Below, one piece after another: positions 14,239 through 23,074 of a stretch of DNA of 64,000 nucleotides. The position numbers and the translations under genes were made by a program. The stretch is from contig CAKXXW010000003.1 of NCBI GenBank assembly GCA_934378145.1, forward strand, positions 1 to 64,000, given 5' to 3'. Below the pieces are notes generated by a model. It saw only the letters and a list, made by a program, of their open reading frames with translations, had not been told where the DNA came from and did not search any database. The stretch's first letter is position 1, and every line of letters starts with the position of its first letter. The DNA is from an uncultured Eubacteriales bacterium. GTDB taxonomy: Bacteria > Bacillota > Clostridia > Oscillospirales > CAG-272.

Positions 14239-15413
14239 GGCTCTATTACCGTCTGTGCGGATACAGGAATGTCTGCTTTGCGCTGTCCGACGCGGCGGAC
14301 GCGCTCAACATATGTATGAAGTACGGGTACCCTTACCGTGATATGAGGGTCGAAGGAGAGAAGGTGAGCCTCACCTTCACGCTTTTCACGGCATCGCGGT
14401 TCGTCTCAAGGTGCCGCGGCATGGGTATAGAGGTCGTATCGGGACCCGCCCGCGGGATCCCCGCCTTTTTCGGAAGGTACCTTGCCCGCCCGGGGGTGGT
14501 CGTCGGAGCGCTTGCCGCCGGACTGCTCGTTTTCCTCTCGGGCAGATTCGTATGGGACATACGGGTGAGCGGGAACGAGAGCCTTACTTCCGACGAGGTG
14601 AAGACCGTGCTTGCCGGCTCGGGGCTTTCGGTCGGGAGCTACATACCGTCCCTTGACACTAACCGCGCCGAGGGGCGTGCGATGCTTCTTTGCGACAGGA
14701 TCGCGTGGATCTCTGTCAATATGAGCGGCAATGTCGCCTATGTCGAGGTGATGGAGAAGATCCCGAACGATCCGGAGAAGAAGTCAGACAGACCCGCGAA
14801 CCTTGTCGCGGCGAGGGAAGGGACTGTCGTGGAGTTCATAGCTTTCAGCGGACACTGCGAGCTTTCGGTCGGCGACGCGGTGAAGGCGGGCGACCTTCTC
14901 ATCGGCGGAGTCTACGGCGAGAAGACCCCGGGAGTCGTCCTGACGCGCGCCGCGGGATATGTCAAGGCGAAGACCTTCCGCGAATTTGAGGTGAAAGTGC
15001 CGCTCGAACACACCGAAAAGGTGCCTGTTTCTACCTATATCGGGGGCAGATCGCTGATTTTTTTCAATAAAAAAATAAAAGTTTTCGCAAAGAGTAGAAA
15101 TTCGGGGGTGACTTGTGATACAATAGAAGAGGAAAAGTATCTCTCCCTGTTCGGTGCCCGTCTGCCGCTCGGGATCGTGACCGAAAGAGTATGCGAATAC
15201 AGGGAGGAAAGCGCCCGTTACACCGAAGGCGAGGCTTCCGCCGTTGCGCTTGAAAAGCTCAGGGCTATGATACAGGAGGAGCTTGCCGACGCGAAGATTC
15301 TTTCAAGGCAGGAGAGCGGCGAGGTACGCGACGGGGTCTATATCCTCCGTTGCGGGATCTCCTGCATAGAGAATATTGCCGAGCTTCGTGAGATAGGAAC
15401 GGGAGACAAATGA
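14235..15413 (+). CDS. yqfD: Sporulation protein YqfD
   Basis: 392 aa, membrane anchored. Cytoplasmic N-terminus, one TM helix (about residues 89-107), then a large extracytoplasmic part with a POTRA-like segment (IRVSGNESLTSDEVKTVLAG) and a lipoyl-like beta region (VGDAVKAGDLLIGGVYG). This is the normal YqfD architecture; length is typical. Made in the mother cell in spore formers and required for efficient sporulation in Bacillus. Overlaps yqfC by 4 bp and is 19 bp from phoH. Confidence 0.92.
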   Translation: MRLYYRLCGYRNVCFALSDAADALNICMKYGYPYRDMRVEGEKVSLTFTLFTASRFVSRCRGMGIEVVSGPARGIPAFFGRYLARPGVVVGALAAGLLVFLSGRFVWDIRVSGNESLTSDEVKTVLAGSGLSVGSYIPSLDTNRAEGRAMLLCDRIAWISVNMSGNVAYVEVMEKIPNDPEKKSDRPANLVAAREGTVVEFIAFSGHCELSVGDAVKAGDLLIGGVYGEKTPGVVLTRAAGYVKAKTFREFEVKVPLEHTEKVPVSTYIGGRSLIFFNKKIKVFAKSRNSGVTCDTIEEEKYLSLFGARLPLGIVTERVCEYREESARYTEGEASAVALEKLRAMIQEELADAKILSRQESGEVRDGVYILRCGISCIENIAELREIGTGDK

Positions 15414-15432
15414 TAAAGGACGGTGATCCGAA

Positions 15433-16479
15433 ATGATAAAAGAGACAGTAATGACCGGCTCGCCGGAGGATACCGCAAGGATATTCGGCAGCTTTGATTT
15501 CAACGCGAGGATGATAGAGAAGGTCTTCGGCGTGTGCGTCCGCAACCGCTCCGAGGAGGACGGGAGCGACGCGATAGAGATAACCGGAGAGGACAACGAG
15601 ACCGTCGGCGCGGCAAAGCGCACTGTCGAGTGCTTAAAACAGCTCGCCGCGTACAGCGACAGCATCCCCGAGCAGACCCTTCGCTATGTCATCGATATGG
15701 TGAAGGACGGACGCGAGGGAGAGCTGCTCGATCTCTCCGACAACTGCATCTGCATCACGACGAAGGGCAAACCGATAAAGGCGCGTACGGTCGGGCAGAA
15801 ATATTATGTCGACTCGATAAAGAACAATACGATAATATTCGGTATAGGTCCCGCCGGAACGGGCAAGACCTTCCTTGCCGTCGCGATGGCGGTGAAGGCT
15901 CTGCGCGAAAAGCAGGTGTCAAGGATAATCCTCACAAGGCCGGCTATCGAGGCGGGGGAGAAGCTCGGGTTCCTTCCCGGCGACCTCCAGAGCAAGATAG
16001 ACCCCTACCTCCGCCCGCTGTATGACGCGCTATTTGAGCTTATGGGCTACGAGAGCTATCAGAGGAATGTCGAAAAGCAGATAATCGAGATAGCTCCGCT
16101 CGCGTATATGAGGGGCAGAACGCTTGACGACTCCTTTATAATCTTCGACGAGGCGCAGAACGCGACGGGAGAGCAGATGAAGATGTTTCTGACCCGTCTC
16201 GGAAACAACTCGAAGGCGGTCATAACCGGCGACCTTACTCAGACCGACCTGCCCTACGGGCAGGTGAGCGGGCTTGCGACGGCGGTGAAGATCGTCGGCG
16301 GGATAGAGGGTATAGCCGTCCACCGTTTCACCGACCGCGATGTCGTGCGGCATCACCTTGTGCAGAAGATAATCGTGGCTTACGACAGGTACGAGAAGGA
16401 AGCTGCGAAAAAGCACGCCGAACACACCGACGAAAGACAAAAACAGAGATTCAAAAGATACGGAGATACAAAGCAATGA
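15433..16479 (+). CDS. phoH: PhoH-family ATPase (KH-like domain + ATPase)
   Basis: 348 aa. The N-terminal KH-like region (residues 1-75) is followed by a RecA-type ATPase with Walker A GPAGTGKT at residues 139-146, the TRPAIEAGEKLGFLPGDL block and Walker B FIIFDEAQNAT. This YbeZ/PhoH class acts in RNA metabolism and ribosome quality control together with YbeY, whose gene overlaps it by 4 bp. The KH part supports RNA binding. Confidence 0.95.
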   Translation: MIKETVMTGSPEDTARIFGSFDFNARMIEKVFGVCVRNRSEEDGSDAIEITGEDNETVGAAKRTVECLKQLAAYSDSIPEQTLRYVIDMVKDGREGELLDLSDNCICITTKGKPIKARTVGQKYYVDSIKNNTIIFGIGPAGTGKTFLAVAMAVKALREKQVSRIILTRPAIEAGEKLGFLPGDLQSKIDPYLRPLYDALFELMGYESYQRNVEKQIIEIAPLAYMRGRTLDDSFIIFDEAQNATGEQMKMFLTRLGNNSKAVITGDLTQTDLPYGQVSGLATAVKIVGGIEGIAVHRFTDRDVVRHHLVQKIIVAYDRYEKEAAKKHAEHTDERQKQRFKRYGDTKQ

Positions 16480-16991
16480 AACTGATGATCTACTTTGACG
16501 ACTCACAGAACAAAATAAAGGTCACATATGCGCTCGAGCTGCTCCTGCGCCGCGCGATAGAGGCGACCCTCGGATATGAGAGGGTCAACGGAGGGTGCGA
16601 GGTCTCGCTGACCTTCACCGATGACGAGGGGATACGCGAGCTTAACCGCCGTTACAGAAACATCGACCGTGCGACCGATGTTTTGTCCTTCCCTCAGATA
16701 GATTTTGGGACTGACGGGGTAGACCTTTCGGACAATTCGTATAAGATCCTCGGCGATATAGTGATATCGCTCGAGCGTGCGAGGGCGCAGGCTGCCGAGA
16801 TAGGTCACAGCCTCGAGCATGAGGCGGCGTTCCTCTGCGTTCATTCGACCCTGCATCTGCTCGGATACGACCATGTGACCTCCGAAGAGGACGAGAAGAT
16901 AATGTTCGGAAAGCAGAAGGAGATAATAGAGTCTCTCGCTCCCGAGCTTGCCGCGTTTGACGGAAAAGGAAAGGAAGGCAAAACCGAATGA
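16476..16991 (+). CDS. ybeY: Endoribonuclease YbeY
   Basis: Metal-dependent RNase needed for 16S rRNA 3'-end maturation and ribosome quality control. The zinc triad lies in HSTLHLLGYDH (His-x3-His-x5-His). Conserved ELNRRYRNIDRATDVLSFP precedes it. At 171 aa it is a little longer than usual through a C-terminal Glu/Lys tail. It overlaps phoH and era by 4 bp on each side. Confidence 0.96.
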   Translation: MKLMIYFDDSQNKIKVTYALELLLRRAIEATLGYERVNGGCEVSLTFTDDEGIRELNRRYRNIDRATDVLSFPQIDFGTDGVDLSDNSYKILGDIVISLERARAQAAEIGHSLEHEAAFLCVHSTLHLLGYDHVTSEEDEKIMFGKQKEIIESLAPELAAFDGKGKEGKTE

Positions 16992-17881
16992 GAAAAACAG
17001 GATTTTTTGCGATCGTGGGACGCCCGAATGTGGGAAAGTCCACGCTGCTGAATACGATACTCGGGGAGAAGGTCGCGATAGTTTCGGCTAAGCCCCAGAC
17101 GACGCGCAACCGCATCACCGGCATCCGTACGAGGGGAGAGGAGCAGTTCGTCTTCATCGACACGCCGGGAATATTCAGACCGAGAAACAAGCTCGGCGAC
17201 TATATGGTGAACAACGCCGAAAGCACGATGAAGGATGCCGATACCGTCATCCTTGTCGTCGAGGCGGGGAGAGAACCGGGAGATGTCGAGAAGAAGGTCA
17301 TTGACTATCTGAAATCGAGCGGTACTTCTTCGGTGCTTGCGATAAACAAGGTAGACCTCTCCGACGGGGAAAAGGTCGGGCAGACTATCATGAGCTACGC
17401 GGAGCTTCACTCCTTTGACGCGGTCGTGCCGATCTGCGCGAAGAACGGGAAAAAGGTGGACGAGCTTCTCGACGAATGCTCGAAGTTCCTCACCGAGTCC
17501 GAATGGTTCTTCCCGGACGACACCGTGACCGATCAGCCCGAGCGACAGATAGCCGCCGAGGTCATCCGTGAAAAGCTGCTCCGTGCGCTCGACCGCGAGG
17601 TGCCTCACGGTATCGCCGTCGTTATCGAGGAATTCACCGACGAGGGGACTCTTCTCCGCATCAGAGCCGAGATATTCTGCGAGAAGGCATCGCACAAGGG
17701 GATAATCGTCGGAAAGAACGGCGAGACCCTGAAGCGCGTCGGAACATATGCGAGAGAGGATCTTGAGAAGATGCTCGGGGTGAAGGTCTACCTCAATCTC
17801 TGGGTAAAGGTCAAGGAGAACTGGCGCGATTCGGCGCACCTTATCAGCAACTTCGGCTACAAAAAAGAAGACCTTGAATAA
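16988..17881 (+). CDS. era: GTPase Era
   Basis: Ribosome-assembly GTPase that binds the 3' end of 16S rRNA. G1 GRPNVGKS (residues 11-18), switch I QTTRNRITGI, G3 DTPG, G4 NKVD, and the C-terminal KH domain with IIVGKNGETLKRVG. 297 aa, normal. Overlaps ybeY by 4 bp; recO starts 3 bp after its stop. Confidence 0.97.
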   Translation: MRKTGFFAIVGRPNVGKSTLLNTILGEKVAIVSAKPQTTRNRITGIRTRGEEQFVFIDTPGIFRPRNKLGDYMVNNAESTMKDADTVILVVEAGREPGDVEKKVIDYLKSSGTSSVLAINKVDLSDGEKVGQTIMSYAELHSFDAVVPICAKNGKKVDELLDECSKFLTESEWFFPDDTVTDQPERQIAAEVIREKLLRALDREVPHGIAVVIEEFTDEGTLLRIRAEIFCEKASHKGIIVGKNGETLKRVGTYAREDLEKMLGVKVYLNLWVKVKENWRDSAHLISNFGYKKEDLE

Positions 17882-17883
17882 AA

Positions 17884-18675
17884 ATGTACACAACTGACGG
17901 ATTCGTGCTGCGCTCAAAGCCCTTCGGCGAGAACGACAGGCTCATAACCCTTCTGACCCCGAAGGAGGGCAGGATCACAGCCGTCGCAAAGGGCGGGCGG
18001 TCGCTGAAAAGCGGGAGCCTTCCGGCAACGCAGCTCTTTTCCTACGGCAATTACGAGATAAACCACCGCGGGGATTACAAATGGATACGGGGAGCCTCTG
18101 TACTTCGTCAGTTCCCGAATCTTACCTCCGATATTGCGAAGGTCGCGCTCGCGTCCTACCTTGCTTCGGTCGCGGACGAGCTTTCGGGAGAGAACGAAGA
18201 GGGTGAGGAGATCCTTCGGCTGATGCTCAATTCCTGCTATGCCCTTGACACGGGCATGCGCCCGGATGCGCAGATAAAGGCGTCGTTCGAGCTTCGTGCG
18301 GCGGCTGTGTCGGGTTTTATGCCGGATCTTTCCGTCTGCCGCGGATGCCACCGTGAGAGTGCCGATGTGATGTATCTCGATGTGATGAACGGTCGGATAC
18401 TCTGCGACGACTGTATGAGGCGCGCAGCTCTCCTTTCGGCGCGGGAAAAAGCTGTCAGCGAGGACATACGCGAAGCCGAGATCTTCCTGCCGCTCTCGCC
18501 GTCGGTTACTGCCGCTATACGCTTTGTACTGAACGCCGGAGAGGGAAGGTTCCTTGCTTTTTCGCTTGACGCGGGAGAGCTTGAGGGTTTCTGCCGCGCC
18601 GCGGAGACATACCTGCTGAGCCATCTCGGGCATGGATTCGACACACTTGAATTTTACAGATCCGTAAAGGACTGA
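17884..18675 (+). CDS. recO: DNA repair protein RecO
   Basis: Loads RecA onto SSB-coated DNA with RecR. N-terminal OB fold (TDGFVLRSKPFGENDRLITL, then VAKGGRSLKSG), helical middle, and zinc-binding cysteines in CRGC and CDDC. 263 aa, normal. The era-recO pairing is conserved in Firmicutes. The RecFOR partners are not in the window. Confidence 0.93.
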   Translation: MYTTDGFVLRSKPFGENDRLITLLTPKEGRITAVAKGGRSLKSGSLPATQLFSYGNYEINHRGDYKWIRGASVLRQFPNLTSDIAKVALASYLASVADELSGENEEGEEILRLMLNSCYALDTGMRPDAQIKASFELRAAAVSGFMPDLSVCRGCHRESADVMYLDVMNGRILCDDCMRRAALLSAREKAVSEDIREAEIFLPLSPSVTAAIRFVLNAGEGRFLAFSLDAGELEGFCRAAETYLLSHLGHGFDTLEFYRSVKD

Positions 18676-18687
18676 GATCGGAACAAA

Positions 18688-21078
18688 ATGAATATATCTG
18701 AAAAAATACTGAAAACGCTTGAATTTGACAAGGTAAGGCTGATGCTTGCCGAGTCGGCTCTGACAGAGGGAGCAAGGCAGAGAGCCATGCTCCTCTCGCC
18801 CTCGGACGACAGGGACGAGATCCTTCGCTGGCAGAGCAGGACGACCGATGCAAAGCGGCTGATGAATATCAAGGGCGCACCGTCTTTCGGAGAGGCGAGG
18901 GACATATCCGACGCCTGCGAGCGCGCGCTCAAGGGCGCCGTGCTGACTCCGCGCGAGCTGCTTGACATTGCCGACATACTGAAGGTGTCGTCGCGCCTTG
19001 TCGAATATATAAGGGTAAACAAGCAGTTTGACACGGTGCTTGATGAGATATTTGAGCTTATCACGCCCAACCGTGTGCTTGAAAACAAAATAACGAGGGC
19101 GATAATCGCGGAGGATATGATCTCCGACGATGCCTCACCCGAGCTTGGAAATATCAGACGGAAGATAAAGTCGGTGAACAGCCGCATCCGCGATATGCTC
19201 CAGCATTACACGCAGAACAACGACTATTCAAAGTATCTTCAGGACAACATCGTGACGATGAGGAACGGAAGGTATGTTATCCCCGTCAAGGTCGAATGTC
19301 GCAACGAGATCAAGGGACTCGTGCATGATACCTCGGCTTCGGGAGCCACTCTCTTTATCGAGCCTATCGCCGTCGTCGAGGCCAACAACGACCTCCGCGA
19401 GCTTTCGGCGAAGGAGGCAAAGGAGATCGAACGGATCCTTGCCGATATGTCGGCGGATGTGGCGGAGTTCAGCTCGGCGCTAAACTTCAATTACCGCAAC
19501 ATAACCGAGCTTGCTTATGCCTTTGCCTGCGCCGAGCTGTCGTTCAGGATGGACGGAAATCCTCCGGTGATCACCGAAAAGCGCGAGATAAAGCTCATGC
19601 GCGCGCGGCATCCCTTAATAAACAAGGACAAGGTCGTGCCGGTCGATGCGATGATAGGCGACGGTTACGATACCCTTATCATAACGGGACCGAACACCGG
19701 CGGAAAGACGGTCACTCTTAAGACCTTCGGACTGCTTGCGCTGATGGCGCAGGCGGGGCTTCATATTCCGGCGTCGGACGAGTCTTCGGTCTGCGTCTTT
19801 GACCGCATCCTGCCCGATATAGGCGACGAGCAGAGCATAGAGCAATCGCTCTCGACCTTCAGCTCGCATATGGTGAATATAGTTTCGATAGTCGGGCAGA
19901 TCACCGACCGCTCGCTGGTGCTTTTTGACGAGCTCGGAGTCGGTACCGACCCGGTGGAGGGCGCGGCGCTTGCCGTTGCCGTCATCGAAAATGTGAGAAA
20001 GAGAGGCGCGATGTGCGCGGCGACGACGCATTATGCCGAGCTTAAGGTCTACGCCCTCAACACAGACGGCGTTAAGAACGCCTCCTGCGAATTCGATGTC
20101 GAGACGCTCAAGCCGACCTATAAGCTCATTATAGGCACGCCCGGAAAATCGAACGCCTTTGCCATTTCGGAGAAGCTCGGACTTCCGCCCGAGATCGTCT
20201 CGCGCGCAAAGGGGATAGTCAGCGTCGACGACCGGCGCTTTGAGGATGTCATCGAACGGCTCGAAAAAACGAGGCTCGAGCTTGAGCGCCAGCGCGACGA
20301 GGCTGCGGAGCTTCGCGCCGATTACGAGCGCTTCAAGGAAGAGTCCGAGAAAAAATACAGGGAAAAGCTCGCTGCCGCCGAACATGAGCTTGCCGTGGCT
20401 CAGAAGAAGGCGACCGAGCTTCTCAACAGCGCGAAGGCTTCAAGCGAGTTTGTCTTTGAGCAGCTTGACAAGGCGAAAAAGGCGAAGGACGCTGAGAACT
20501 TCGGCGAGCAGCTTGACGCCCGTCGCCGCGCCGTGAGACAGCACCTGCGCGAGAACGAGGACAGGCTCGATCCGGTCGTCAACCGCGAGGACGAGGAATA
20601 CACGCTCCCGCGCCCGCTTAAGGTCGGGGACAAGGTACTGATCGCCAATATCAACAAGCGCGCGGTCGTAATGTCGCTTCCCGACAAGCGCGGCAATGTC
20701 TCGGTCCGCGCGGGGCTTATCGACACCCGCACGGGGGTCGGGAACCTTCGCCTTATCGAGGATGAGCCTGAGATAACCGACAAAAACGGGAAGAAGGCGT
20801 CAAAATCCGACTACCGTGCCTCGAGGTTGCGCGAGATCTCGCCCGAGATAGACCTTCGCGGCAAGACGGGCGACGAGGCTTGGGCTGCCGTTGACAAATA
20901 TTTCGATGACGCGCTTGTCGCGGGCATCGGGACCGTGAGGCTCATTCACGGAAAAGGGACCGGAGCGCTCCGCAATGCCCTCTGGAAGATACTCAAGACC
21001 GACGGACGGGTGAAGTCCTTCCGTATCGGACAGTTCGGAGAGGGGGACAGCGGCGTCACCGTCGTTGAGCTGAAATGA
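18688..21078 (+). CDS. mutS2: Endonuclease MutS2
   Basis: 796 aa. MutS core with Walker A TGPNTGGKT, Walker B LVLFDELGVGTDP, a long charged coiled coil (about residues 510-620), a beta-barrel-like segment, and a C-terminal Smr endonuclease domain (EIDLRGKTGDEAW..., RLIHGKGTGALR). MutS2 suppresses recombination and, in Bacillus, splits collided ribosomes. The SD is weak. The HAD gene overlaps its end by 4 bp. Confidence 0.96.
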   Translation: MNISEKILKTLEFDKVRLMLAESALTEGARQRAMLLSPSDDRDEILRWQSRTTDAKRLMNIKGAPSFGEARDISDACERALKGAVLTPRELLDIADILKVSSRLVEYIRVNKQFDTVLDEIFELITPNRVLENKITRAIIAEDMISDDASPELGNIRRKIKSVNSRIRDMLQHYTQNNDYSKYLQDNIVTMRNGRYVIPVKVECRNEIKGLVHDTSASGATLFIEPIAVVEANNDLRELSAKEAKEIERILADMSADVAEFSSALNFNYRNITELAYAFACAELSFRMDGNPPVITEKREIKLMRARHPLINKDKVVPVDAMIGDGYDTLIITGPNTGGKTVTLKTFGLLALMAQAGLHIPASDESSVCVFDRILPDIGDEQSIEQSLSTFSSHMVNIVSIVGQITDRSLVLFDELGVGTDPVEGAALAVAVIENVRKRGAMCAATTHYAELKVYALNTDGVKNASCEFDVETLKPTYKLIIGTPGKSNAFAISEKLGLPPEIVSRAKGIVSVDDRRFEDVIERLEKTRLELERQRDEAAELRADYERFKEESEKKYREKLAAAEHELAVAQKKATELLNSAKASSEFVFEQLDKAKKAKDAENFGEQLDARRRAVRQHLRENEDRLDPVVNREDEEYTLPRPLKVGDKVLIANINKRAVVMSLPDKRGNVSVRAGLIDTRTGVGNLRLIEDEPEITDKNGKKASKSDYRASRLREISPEIDLRGKTGDEAWAAVDKYFDDALVAGIGTVRLIHGKGTGALRNALWKILKTDGRVKSFRIGQFGEGDSGVTVVELK

Positions 21079-21728
21079 AGAAACTTGAATATATAATGTT
21101 CGACCTTGACGGGACGCTGACCGACCCCGGCGAGGGCATCACGAACTCGCTTGCCTACGCGATAGGCAAGGCGGGCTTTCCCGTTCCGTCAAAGGACGGG
21201 CTGAAAAAATATATAGGTCCGCCGCTTATCCCTTCGTTTATGGAGGATTTCGGCGTTGACGAGGCGTTTTCGCGGAGGATGCTTGATTTTTACCGCGAAT
21301 ATTACGAGCCTCACGGGATCTTTGAAAATGAGGTCTATTCGGGTATTCCGGAAATGCTTGCCGACCTTCAAAGGAAGGGCGCGACGCTTATCGTGGCGAC
21401 ATCGAAGCCCGAGCCTTACGCCGCCGAGATCATAAAGCACTTCGGGCTTGCGGAATATTTTTCCGCCGTCTGCGGCAATACTATGGACGAGAGGCGGACG
21501 ACGAAGACCGATATTATAGCCTATGTGAAGGAGTGCTTCCCGAAAATATGCGGGGACAACGCTGTGATGGTCGGCGACCGCAGGTACGACATCGAGGGCG
21601 CGACGGCGAACGGGATCGACGCCGTTGGTGTACTTTACGGTTACGGAAGCGAAGCCGAATTCAGCGGTGCGGCATTTGTCGCGGACAGCGTGGAAGCGCT
21701 TCGGGATCACCTTGAAGAAAGCCTCTGA
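21075..21728 (+). CDS. HAD-superfamily phosphatase, phosphoglycolate phosphatase-like
   Basis: 217 aa with the four HAD motifs: FDLDGTLTD (nucleophile Asp), VATSKP (motif II), Lys in the TKTDII region, and VGDRRYDIEGA (motif IV). Helical cap between motifs I and II, so subclass I, as in Gph and PpaX. The substrate cannot be read from sequence; phosphoglycolate made during DNA repair would fit its coupling to mutS2, and pyrophosphate (PpaX-like) is another option. Confidence 0.85.
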   Translation: MKKLEYIMFDLDGTLTDPGEGITNSLAYAIGKAGFPVPSKDGLKKYIGPPLIPSFMEDFGVDEAFSRRMLDFYREYYEPHGIFENEVYSGIPEMLADLQRKGATLIVATSKPEPYAAEIIKHFGLAEYFSAVCGNTMDERRTTKTDIIAYVKECFPKICGDNAVMVGDRRYDIEGATANGIDAVGVLYGYGSEAEFSGAAFVADSVEALRDHLEESL

Positions 21729-21817
21729 TGCCGTGACTCTCCGTTTTGCACATTCGCGGGAGATCATAGCGGGCAAATTTCATTGAAAAATTCTGTCGCA
21801 AAATGCCGTGATACCGC

Positions 21818-21846
21818 TTTTCAAAGCGCGGTTTATATGGTATAAT
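21818..21846 (+). promoter_or_regulatory. Promoter of prs
   Basis: TTTTCA (21818-21823), 17 bp, TATAAT (21841-21846). The -35 is inside an imperfect inverted repeat, ACCGC-TTT ... AAAGCGCGGT (about 21813-21832), that could be an operator. Confidence 0.6.
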
Positions 21847-21879
21847 AGCTATATATAGGATTTGAGAAAGGAAAAAATT

Positions 21880-23025
21880 ATGAAGGAAGCACTTTTCGGG
21901 GACCTCAGCGTGATCGGCATGAGAGGATGCGAGCAGTTCGTATCGCAGGTCGATTACTATCTCAAGGATTGGAGACGGCACGGCGGGGACGAATCGTTCA
22001 CGATCGATGCGGAATGTCCGAGATTCGGAACGGGTGAGGCAAAGGGTCTTATCCACAAATCTCTCCGCGGACACGATGTTTACATCATATGTGACCCCTT
22101 CAATTACGGAGTTACATACAAGATGTACGGTCAGACAGTTCCGATGAGTCCGGACGATCACTTTGCCGACCTCAAGCGCATACTCGGTGCCATCGCCGGC
22201 AAGGCAAGGCGCACCTCTGTGATCATGCCGATGCTCTATGAGGGCAGACAGCACAGAAGGACGAGCCGTGAATCGCTCGACTGCGCGCTGATGCTTCAGG
22301 AGCTTGAGAATATGGGCGTGGCGAACATCATTACCTTCGATGCCCATGACGCAAGGATCCAGAACGCGATCCCGCTCTGCGGCTTTGACAGCGTACGCCC
22401 GACATATCAGATGCTTAAGGCGTTCGTCAGAAATGTTCCCGATGCGATGCTTGATAAAGACAACCTCACAATTATCTCTCCTGATGAAGGCGCCATGGGC
22501 AGATGTATGTACTATTCATCCGTTCTCGGCGTGGATATAGGAATGTTCTACAAGCGCCGCGACTACTCGAGAATAGTCGACGGCAAGAACCCAATCACGG
22601 CTCACGAATACCTCGGATCCGACCTCCACGGCAAGGATGTCATAATTGTCGACGATATGATCTCCTCCGGCGATTCGATCCTTGATGTTTCGGCGCAGCT
22701 CAAGGAAAAGGGCGCGAAGAGGATATTCACCTTTGCGACCTTCGGACTCTTCACCGACGGTGTGGACAAGTTCAATAAGGCGTATGAGGATCACCTTATA
22801 GACAAGATCTTCACGACGAACCTTGTTTACCGCCGTCCCGAGCTTTTCTCGTGCGATTGGTATGTCGAGGTCAATATGTGCAAGTATGTTGCGTATATAA
22901 TCGATACGCTGAACCACGACGAGAGCATAAGCGAGCTTCTCAATCCCGTAAAGCGCATAAACAACCTTCTTGAAAAACAGAAAGCGGCAAACGCTCAGCA
23001 GATCAGGATGTCTTTCGATAACTGA
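21880..23025 (+). CDS. prs: Ribose-phosphate pyrophosphokinase (PRPP synthetase)
   Basis: Makes PRPP from ribose-5-phosphate and ATP for nucleotide, NAD and His/Trp synthesis. The ATG at 21880 is chosen over an in-frame TTG at 21862 because GAGAAAGGA lies between. MPMLYEGRQHRRTSRE, ITFDAHDARIQNAIP and DVIIVDDMISSGDSILDV (PRPP loop) identify the family. At 381 aa it belongs to the longer clostridial type rather than the roughly 315-aa classical type. Own promoter and a strong terminator. pncB at 41714 consumes PRPP. Confidence 0.9.
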   Translation: MKEALFGDLSVIGMRGCEQFVSQVDYYLKDWRRHGGDESFTIDAECPRFGTGEAKGLIHKSLRGHDVYIICDPFNYGVTYKMYGQTVPMSPDDHFADLKRILGAIAGKARRTSVIMPMLYEGRQHRRTSRESLDCALMLQELENMGVANIITFDAHDARIQNAIPLCGFDSVRPTYQMLKAFVRNVPDAMLDKDNLTIISPDEGAMGRCMYYSSVLGVDIGMFYKRRDYSRIVDGKNPITAHEYLGSDLHGKDVIIVDDMISSGDSILDVSAQLKEKGAKRIFTFATFGLFTDGVDKFNKAYEDHLIDKIFTTNLVYRRPELFSCDWYVEVNMCKYVAYIIDTLNHDESISELLNPVKRINNLLEKQKAANAQQIRMSFDN

Positions 23026-23033
23026 ATAAAAAC

Positions 23034-23070
23034 AAAACACACCCGAAGGTCTTTCCTTCGGGTGTGTTTT
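23034..23070. terminator. Bidirectional terminator between prs and pheT
   Basis: 16-bp perfect stem, arms 23034-23049 and 23055-23070, loop TCTTT; A-tract on the left and T-tract on the right. Confidence 0.92.
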
Positions 23071-23074
23071 TTGT